Shown piece after piece: positions 58,715-64,000 of a DNA stretch of 64,000 nt. A model generated the notes under the pieces. It was given only the letters and a program-made list of their open reading frames with translations. It ran no database searches and was not told where the DNA came from. The first letter of the stretch is position 1. Every line of letters begins with the position of its first letter. Origin of the DNA: Evansella halocellulosilytica (GTDB lineage: Bacteria > Bacillota > Bacilli > Bacillales > Salisediminibacteriaceae); assembly GCF_002335745.1 (NCBI RefSeq), contig NZ_NIST01000001.1, forward strand, positions 1,168,300 to 1,232,299. Reading direction: 5' to 3'. Position numbers and translations under genes: made by a program.

Positions 58715-59431
58715 TTAATCCTCTTCATAAGCTAACAGTTCTGATACAGTTGTAAATGTATACCCTTCATCTTCTAAGGCTGTAATCATACCTTCGATTG
58801 AATCCATCGATGACCTTCTACTTTCATACATGACATGCATCAAAATGATTGAACCAGGACGAACGTTTTCAACGGCATGCTCGATCATTTTATTAGGACT
58901 ACTAGCAATGTCAGAGGAGGATTCAGGTTCGATGTTCCATAATACAGTTTTTCGCTCATGTTTATTCAAGTAATGAGGAAGCACTACTAATTTCCTGCCA
59001 TAAGGAGGGCGAAAATGAATATCTCCTTCATAGCCAGCCGCACGGATCCACTCATCTGTTTTCTCAATTTCATCTTTAATGAATCCTGGTGACTTAAAAA
59101 CCATTCGTTCATGAGAATAAGAATGGTTCCCGATCTCATGTCCTTCATCAACAATTTTTACTGCCTCGTCGAAGTATTCTTCAATCTCTTGACCGGTTAA
59201 ATAAAAGGTTGCTTTCACATCTTTATCACGTAAAATCTCAAGAATTTCATCAGTATATTCGGTTGGACCGTCATCAAACGTTAAAGCAACAACCTTCTCG
59301 CTTGTATCAACTTCACTGACAATCCCACCAAAAAATTGAAAGCTGCGTGACTTTGTCAGCTCATTCAATGCATAGGCGCTGGTAACTAACAAAATCATAG
59401 CTGTACTTAAAATCATTATCCACTTTTTCAT
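58715..59431 (-). CDS. Polysaccharide deacetylase (NodB domain)
   Basis: 238 residues. Signal anchor (WIMILSTAMILLVTSAYAL), then the NodB motifs KVVALTFDDGPTEYTDEILE (catalytic and metal Asp), EIGNHSYSHERM (metal His pair), FRPPYGR and ILMHVMYESR. It should deacetylate peptidoglycan or another surface glycan outside the cell. Family length fits. Single gene. Confidence 0.9.
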   Translation of the reverse strand: MKKWIMILSTAMILLVTSAYALNELTKSRSFQFFGGIVSEVDTSEKVVALTFDDGPTEYTDEILEILRDKDVKATFYLTGQEIEEYFDEAVKIVDEGHEIGNHSYSHERMVFKSPGFIKDEIEKTDEWIRAAGYEGDIHFRPPYGRKLVVLPHYLNKHERKTVLWNIEPESSSDIASSPNKMIEHAVENVRPGSIILMHVMYESRRSSMDSIEGMITALEDEGYTFTTVSELLAYEED

Positions 59432-59550
59432 TTTTCTCTCTCCAATAAACGTAATCTATTAAGTGATCGAACAAATCTATTATATACGGAAAACTAGAAT
59501 TTTTGTTGCTCCACTTTGGATAACCTTGACTGACAAGAGGTCAAAATAAA

Positions 59551-59612
59551 GGATCCAGTGTCCGCACAAAGAACTGAATGCGATGTAGTGTCGCGGACAA
59601 GAGATTCGCTAT
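59551..59612. repeat. GGACA-family element
   Basis: TGTCCGC (59559-59565) and GCGGACA (59593-59599) form a perfect pair; GAGATTCGCTATTG follows. It carries the motifs of repeat B. From 59432 to 59975 there is no gene. Confidence 0.45.
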
Positions 59613-59975
59613 TGCTGTCGAGAAAGGATATTTTTTAAGATTAAGCGGTCACTAGTTCCGTCAAGCGGATAAAAAGCAGTTCCAAAATGGATGATTATAA
59701 GGAGATATAGAACTCAATGTCTGCATCTGTCGCAAATCTAGATGTTTAAGATGATATCGCGCACCTAGTTGCCTCACAAAATATTGCGAAACGAACCAGA
59801 TAATATGATTAAATTATGGTATTATTTGTTAAAGTACGGTGCATTAATACGAAAAATTAAGCAGGTTAAACATAAACATCCATCGATGGACAAGTGATAA
59901 GGTAAATAGCTCATATAAATTTGTTATGAATGTACATTTCGGTTTTTGATATACGAATGGATAGGAGTGATGACT

Positions 59976-60674
59976 GTGAAAGGAGATTCACCTAGACATA
60001 TTGCAATTATGATGGATGGGAATGGAAGATGGGGGAAGGAAAAAAGATTGACAAGAAGTCAAGGTCACTATGCTGGATCGAAAGCGATGGAAGGAATTGT
60101 ATACGCATCGATTGAATTAGGAATTCAAATATTGACCTTATATGCTTTCTCTTCGGAAAACTGGAAAAGACCTGAAAAAGAAGTTCAATACTTGATGGAT
60201 TTACCTACGAGATTTTTTAAAGAAAAATTGCCAATGTTCATGGAAAAAAATATAAAGATTTGTAGTTCGGGAAATATTCAAGGGTTGCCGCAGCACACGA
60301 GAGAATCTGTTGAAGAAGCAATTCGACAAACGGCTAACAATGATGGCTTGATCGTGAATTTTGCTTTAAATTATGGTGGAAGAATGGAAATAGTAAATGC
60401 GGTAAAATTATTAATGACAGATGTTAGAAATTCAACACAATCTATAGAGAATATTAATAATGAGCTTATTAGAAGTTACCTTTATACGAAAGACCTTCCA
60501 GACCCTGATATGATTATTAGGACAGGTGGGGAGAGACGATTAAGCAACTTCTTACTATGGCAATCATCTAAGGCAGAATTGTGGTTTACGGATACTTATT
60601 TCCCGGACTTTAATAAACAATTGCTTATGCAAGCAATCGATGATGTGAATCAACGGAATGAGGCTGGGACATAA
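59976..60674 (+). CDS. uppS: Undecaprenyl-diphosphate synthase-like cis-prenyltransferase
   Basis: 232 residues with all cis-prenyltransferase blocks: HIAIMMDGNGRWGK (Asp in the first loop), GHYAGSKAM, YAFSSENWKRP, NFALNYGGR, DPDMIIRTGGERRLSNFLLW QSS and ELWFTDTYFPDF. It condenses isopentenyl units in cis. It is alone, not beside frr/cdsA as the housekeeping copy usually is, so it is probably a second copy. GGAG serves GTG 59976 or ATG 59970. Confidence 0.85.
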   Translation: MKGDSPRHIAIMMDGNGRWGKEKRLTRSQGHYAGSKAMEGIVYASIELGIQILTLYAFSSENWKRPEKEVQYLMDLPTRFFKEKLPMFMEKNIKICSSGNIQGLPQHTRESVEEAIRQTANNDGLIVNFALNYGGRMEIVNAVKLLMTDVRNSTQSIENINNELIRSYLYTKDLPDPDMIIRTGGERRLSNFLLWQSSKAELWFTDTYFPDFNKQLLMQAIDDVNQRNEAGT

Positions 60675-60847
60675 TTAGTCAATAGTAACTAAAAAATGGT
60701 GCTATTGATCGATTTTTAAATTTTTATGTAGATTGTCAAAAAAACATACTGGCAAAAACTTTTAGTAGATTAAATGTTGCATTCTACCTATTCGTCTGCT
60801 AATATCGTTTCATAGCTAACGATTCTGAAAAAAAGGAGGGAGCAACC

Positions 60848-61360
60848 GTCCATTCGTTTAATGAAAAAGGAGAATTACTTCCCGAAGAACTAGAAACGAT
60901 TAATCGTCTAACGAATTTACCTTTAGAATCATTGAACCTTGATGCAGTGGCAGTTGTAACAAATATTTACCGGATTGCCCAAGGGTTGCGTAACAAGATG
61001 GAGCGTGACGTTCTCTCTAATTATGGCTTGTCTTGGACGTCCTTTTCCATTTTGTATGATTTATGGATATCTCAATCAGTTGAAACGAAAAAGTTAGCTC
61101 AGTCTGCAGGCGTGACAAAAGCAACTGTGAGTAATATTACGAATACACTGGAAAGAAAAGAGCTATGCTATCGAAGTACTGATAAGAGAGATCGAAGAAC
61201 GAGGTATGTGACAATCACAAATAAAGGCCGAAAAGTGATGGAGGAGTTGTATCCCCATTTTCATAAAGAGGAAGTCGAGGTTGTCAGTAGTATAAGTCCA
61301 GACGAACAGAAGCATTTGTCAGAGCTATTAAGGAAAGTGATTAGACATAACGAGTTTTAA
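60848..61360 (+). CDS. ywaE: MarR family regulator (YwaE-like), start codon unclear
   Basis: About 170 residues. The coding frame is clear from HSFNEKGELLPEELETINRL on, and the HTH is LAQSAGVTKATVSNITNTLE with a wing KRDRRTRYVTIT. AAAGGAGGG at 60832-60840 is followed at the right distance not by ATG, GTG or TTG but by GTC (60848). The first standard start is TTG 60932, which has no ribosome site and would remove 28 coding-like residues. In B. subtilis YwaE controls tyrZ, and tyrZ follows here too. Confidence 0.75.
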   Translation, partial: VHSFNEKGELLPEELETINRLTNLPLESLNLDAVAVVTNIYRIAQGLRNKMERDVLSNYGLSWTSFSILYDLWISQSVETKKLAQSAGVTKATVSNITNTLERKELCYRSTDKRDRRTRYVTITNKGRKVMEELYPHFHKEEVEVVSSISPDEQKHLSELLRKVIRHNEF

Positions 61361-61369
61361 AAATGCAAT

Positions 61370-61600
61370 GACAGGAATCCAGTAGTAATGATCTCGCTGT
61401 TACAGAGAGTCGGTGGCTGGTGTGAACCGATACAAAGATTATTATGAATTACCTCCTTGAGCATTCTTTGTGAACAACTAGTAGCAAAGGACGGGCGAGC
61501 CGTTATCTCGAGCGAGTGGGAGAAGTGTTTTCTCCAACAAGGGTGGTACCGCGTGAAAAACTAAGCCACGTCCCTTTTTTATAGGGGGGCGTGGTTTTTA
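61370..61600 (+). promoter_or_regulatory. T-box riboswitch, tyrosine type
   Basis: The T-box core AAGGGTGGTACCGCG is at 61539-61553, followed by a terminator stem CCACGTCCC/GGGGGGCGTGG with Ts (61565-61600). Stem I includes CAGAGAGTCGG and GGTGGCTGGTGTGAACC. The specifier loop appears to read TAC (61450-61452) in GAATTACCTCC, which fits tRNA-Tyr. Uncharged tRNA would prevent termination and switch on tyrZ. Confidence 0.93.
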
Positions 61601-61671
61601 TATATTCCCGCTTTCGTATAGCAGCAACTTTTTAAAAAAACAACTTATATTTTAAATTGGAGGGAAATGAA

Positions 61672-62916
61672 ATGAGCGACATAATTGAACAGTTGTCAGA
61701 AGAACAATTACGCGAAGTAAAGAGGCAAATGGCGATATACAGACAAGGCGTCCAAGATATTATTCCAACCGAAGAATTAGAAAGGAAAGTAGCAAAATCC
61801 ATCCTTCAAAATCGTCCGCTAAAAATTAAATTAGGACTAGATCCATCTGCACCAGATGTTCATTTAGGGCATACCGTCGTGTTAAACAAAATTCGCCAAT
61901 TTCAAGAAAATGGTCATACGATCCAATTAATTATTGGTGATTTCACTGGTAAAATTGGTGATCCAACAGGAAAGTCGGTTGCGAGAAAGCAGCTGACAGA
62001 TGAAGAAGTGAAACACAATGCCCAAACGTACTTTGACCAGTTCGGCAAAGTCCTTGACATGGAAAAAGTCGAACTGCATTACAATTCGAAATGGCTTTCA
62101 AAAATGAATTTCGAGGATGTCATTCGATTAGCTGGAAAAATTACGGTAGCAAGACTGTTAGAGAGGGATGACTTTGACGAACGGTTAGCGTTAGGAAAAC
62201 CTATTTCATTACATGAATTCTTTTACCCGTTAATGCAAGGACATGATTCGATTGAGTTGGAATGTGATATTGAACTTGGCGGAACAGATCAGCACTTCAA
62301 TATACTCATGGGGAGACATTTCCAAGAACGGTTTGGAAAAGAGCCGCAAGTAGCCATATTGATGCCATTATTGGCAGGCCTTGACGGAGTAGAAAAAATG
62401 TCTAAATCAAAGAACAATTACATTGGTATTGATGAGAAGCCGGCAGACATGTACGGAAAAGCGATGTCGATTCCGGATGAATTAACGGTGAAATACTTTG
62501 AGCTTGTAACAGACTTGTCTCCTCAAGAAATTCAAATGATAAAAGACGATTTGAATAATGGAAGCTTACACCCTCGTGATGCAAAAATGCGATTAGGGAA
62601 AACGATCGTGAGAATGTACCACAGCGATGAAGCAGCTGAGCAAGCCGAGCGTCAATTCATCTCTGTTTTTCAAAAAGGTGCATTACCTGAAGATATACCA
62701 GTAGTGAACTGGAATGGCGAGTCTGAAATGAACATTATCGATTTCCTCGTTGAGCTGAAATTATTGAAATCGAAAAGCGAAGCACGAAGAATGATTGAAA
62801 ACCGAGGTGTCAAACTAAATGGAGAAAAAGTAGAAGATAATCATTTAAAAGTAAAGCTCACAGATGGTTTAATCATACAAGTCGGTAAGCGGAAATTCGC
62901 CAAAATAAAATTATAA
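61672..62916 (+). CDS. tyrZ: Tyrosyl-tRNA synthetase, TyrZ type
   Basis: 414 residues, class I synthetase. [19 protein letters not shown] holds the HIGH-like motif (HLGH), [13 protein letters not shown] follows, KMSKSKNN is the KMSKS loop, and the C-terminus is an S4 domain ([19 protein letters not shown]). KLGLDPxAPDxHLGH places it with TyrZ rather than TyrS. The start is ATG 61672 after GGAGGG. It is regulated by the T-box in front and, by analogy, by the MarR gene. Confidence 0.93.
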   Translation: MSDIIEQLSEEQLREVKRQMAIYRQGVQDIIPTEELERKVAKSILQNRPLKIKLGLDPSAPDVHLGHTVVLNKIRQFQENGHTIQLIIGDFTGKIGDPTGKSVARKQLTDEEVKHNAQTYFDQFGKVLDMEKVELHYNSKWLSKMNFEDVIRLAGKITVARLLERDDFDERLALGKPISLHEFFYPLMQGHDSIELECDIELGGTDQHFNILMGRHFQERFGKEPQVAILMPLLAGLDGVEKMSKSKNNYIGIDEKPADMYGKAMSIPDELTVKYFELVTDLSPQEIQMIKDDLNNGSLHPRDAKMRLGKTIVRMYHSDEAAEQAERQFISVFQKGALPEDIPVVNWNGESEMNIIDFLVELKLLKSKSEARRMIENRGVKLNGEKVEDNHLKVKLTDGLIIQVGKRKFAKIKL

Positions 62917-62917
62917 A

Positions 62918-62953
62918 AAATTCGACAAGTGCCTGGCACTTGTCGAATTTTTA
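62918..62953. terminator. Bidirectional terminator after tyrZ
   Basis: AAATTCGACAAGTGC (62918-62932) pairs exactly with GCACTTGTCGAATTT (62936-62950), loop CTG, with Ts on the plus side and As upstream that serve the opposite strand. It is shared with the convergent small membrane gene. Confidence 0.88.
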
Positions 62954-63127
62954 TTTTAAGCGCGGGAATATGACAGCTAAAATAATCGCTGACCAATAAG
63001 GCAGCAGTTTAATCCATATGGATAAACTGTACATATCGAAGCCTACGATATGAAGCCCTCTTAATAACCCGCTTCCTAAAACGTAACCTGCGAAAAAACC
63101 TAATATGCCGAGAAGTATAGCTTTCAT
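62951..63127 (-). CDS. Small membrane protein with two helices
   Basis: 58 residues: MKAILLGILGFFAGYVLGSG LL, then a second helix (LLPYWSAIILAVIFPRL). The frame could begin 17 codons earlier, but AAAGGAGG lies about nine bases before ATG 63127. Its start is 1 bp after the stop of the preceding membrane gene, so both form an operon. No family recognised. Confidence 0.65.
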   Translation of the reverse strand: MKAILLGILGFFAGYVLGSGLLRGLHIVGFDMYSLSIWIKLLPYWSAIILAVIFPRLK

Positions 63128-63128
63128 A

Positions 63129-63524
63129 TTAATGAGCCTCCTTTTTCTTTTTAAGTGGCAGGACGGCGTAGTAAACATTAAATAGTGCTAAAATGACGAG
63201 AATCGTTCCAAAGATTGGATGAAGTGAGCCTGCGATCGGAAGTTGAAACCCGAGATTTGCGGTTACGTACATGGAAAAAATAAGCACGAGAAAACCACCA
63301 GTATAATAAATGAATATTTTCGGAAGTCTTCCGATAAACGCAGTAATCATCATGAATATCGGTAAGTTGATACCGAACAAATGAACAACCATTTTATGCT
63401 GCACCCAATAATGACCACCACCGAATATCGATAAACCTGCTGTGTAAAATTGAAATAAGACACAAAGTAAGAAGACGAATGACATTGCAATATAAATAAA
63501 CTGACTAATAGAACCATATTTCAT
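63129..63524 (-). CDS. DUF6220-like four-helix membrane protein
   Basis: 131 residues with four helices (FIYIAMSFVFLLCVLFQFYTA, HLFGINLPIFMMITAFIG, FIYYTGGFLVLIFSMYVTA, IFGTILVILALFNVYYAV). VQHKMVVHLFGINLPI has the conserved histidines seen in DUF6220 proteins, an assignment from pattern only. GGGGAGATTTTC precedes the ATG. It is followed by the small membrane gene at 63127. Function unknown. Confidence 0.7.
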   Translation of the reverse strand: MKYGSISQFIYIAMSFVFLLCVLFQFYTAGLSIFGGGHYWVQHKMVVHLFGINLPIFMMITAFIGRLPKIFIYYTGGFLVLIFSMYVTANLGFQLPIAGSLHPIFGTILVILALFNVYYAVLPLKKKKEAH

Positions 63525-63660
63525 GAAAATCTCCCCTTTCGATGTATAGAATAGTTGGGAAAAATAAAAAATGTCTTATCTAATTCTTAAATTTTTATTA
63601 AATCGTTGAAAAACGTGTTGTTTGTGGAAGTGCAATAGAAGGTCATCTTGTAAGAATGAA

Positions 63661-63794
63661 GGTTTATCCGCGAAAATTACCGCTTATCCTGTAAAAATTA
63701 AGCTTTATCCGCGAAAATTTGAGTTTATCCGGTAAAAAATCAGGTTTATCCTGTAAAAATCCATGTTTATCCGCTAACTAGAACGATTCTAATC
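63661..63794 (-). repeat. 21-bp tandem repeat array C2
   Basis: About six units GTTTATCC(G/T)G(C/T)(G/A)AAAATTnnn, one with 20 bp, ending in TTTATCCGCTAACTAGAACG ATTCTAAT. It is the array of 35251-35424 in opposite orientation, and the end flank matches at 27 of 28 bases. It sits between the DUF6220 gene and a response regulator gene on the minus strand. Confidence 0.75.
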
Positions 63795-63820
63795 AGACGG
63801 CCCCCCTTGAGCTATCCCGT

Positions 63821-63856
63821 TTAAAAAACATTGCCGATATAAACGACAATGTTTAA
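63821..63856 (-). terminator. Terminator of the partial response regulator gene
   Basis: AAACATTG and CAATGTTT form a stem (63826-63833, 63847-63854) with T-rich sequence on the minus strand side. Confidence 0.75.
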
Positions 63857-63864
63857 GAAGTGAT

Positions 63865-64000
63865 TTATGCTTTTAAAAAACGGTAACCTGCGCCCCATAC
63901 CGTTTCGATATATTCTGTTTGGGAGTCGTGTTCAGAGAGTTTTTCTCTAACTTTTCGAATATGTACTGTTACCGTCGTGGCGTCTCCGAAAGCATCGATT
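63865..64000 (-). CDS. OmpR-family response regulator, C-terminal part (partial)
   Basis: The last 44 codons read IDAFGDATTVTVHIRKVREK L and TEYIETVWGAGYRFLKA, the end of an OmpR/PhoB winged helix (recognition helix TVTVHIRKVREKL). The receiver domain lies beyond the window. A kinase partner cannot be seen from here. Confidence 0.85.
   Translation of the reverse strand, partial: IDAFGDATTVTVHIRKVREKLSEHDSQTEYIETVWGAGYRFLKA

Overview
The window looks like a chromosomal segment of a low-GC Firmicute of the family Bacillaceae, probably a soil, alkaliphilic or halotolerant Bacillus relative. The evidence is strong AGGAGG-type ribosome binding sites, many TTG and GTG starts, a T-box riboswitch before a tyrZ-type tyrosyl-tRNA synthetase with a ywaE-type MarR gene in front of it, LytST next to a CstA-type carrier, and an operon ordered like lnrJKLMN. 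The genus is inference. No rRNA, tRNA, phage or CRISPR was recognised.

Layout. 1-10.7 kb: the tail of a sugar MFS porter, a MerR regulator with a textbook 19-bp-spacer promoter, an alpha/beta hydrolase, two small membrane proteins, a zinc-ribbon/S4 protein behind a long leader with micro-ORFs and hairpins, a methyltransferase, a ComB-family phosphatase, an MFS/SnoaL/DinB group and an ECF sigma factor with a DUF4179 partner. 11-26 kb: VOC enzymes, ArsR plus MFS, arginase family, CGNR regulator, acyltransferase, M23 lipoprotein, an SgrR-like regulator divergent from an MFS gene, and GrpB. 26-32 kb: a MITE-like element, two YckD-like secreted paralogs, and a sigma/DUF4367 pair broken by a frameshift and by an IS200/IS605 element. 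32-41.7 kb: LytST and CstA, then single-gene enzymes. 41.7-57 kb: a stress and resistance block holding a macrolide-stalling (MRLR) leader and attenuator, an IS4-family element, a macrolide phosphotransferase, an OmpR-type two-component system with a BcrAB-type ABC transporter, an lnrJKLMN-like operon, and a TetR-controlled DrrAB-like transporter. 57-64 kb: lipoprotein, broken DUF3888 gene, polysaccharide deacetylase, extra UppS, ywaE/tyrZ with T-box, small membrane proteins, and the end of a response regulator.

Three things stand out. First, a 13-codon leader peptide almost identical to the ErmD/ErmK leader sits upstream of a macrolide phosphotransferase. An IS4-family element with a clear 9-bp target duplication has inserted into a hairpin between them. 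Second, the intergenic regions carry several repeat families that are not standard annotation: a ~220-bp GC-richer element (about four copies), a GGACA-type inverted-repeat family, two inverted 21-bp tandem arrays 28 kb apart, and one 206-bp element with 14-bp terminal inverted repeats and a 5-bp target duplication. Third, at least five genes carry frameshifts and one is split by an IS. This is either real decay or indel errors in the assembly, and reads would decide.
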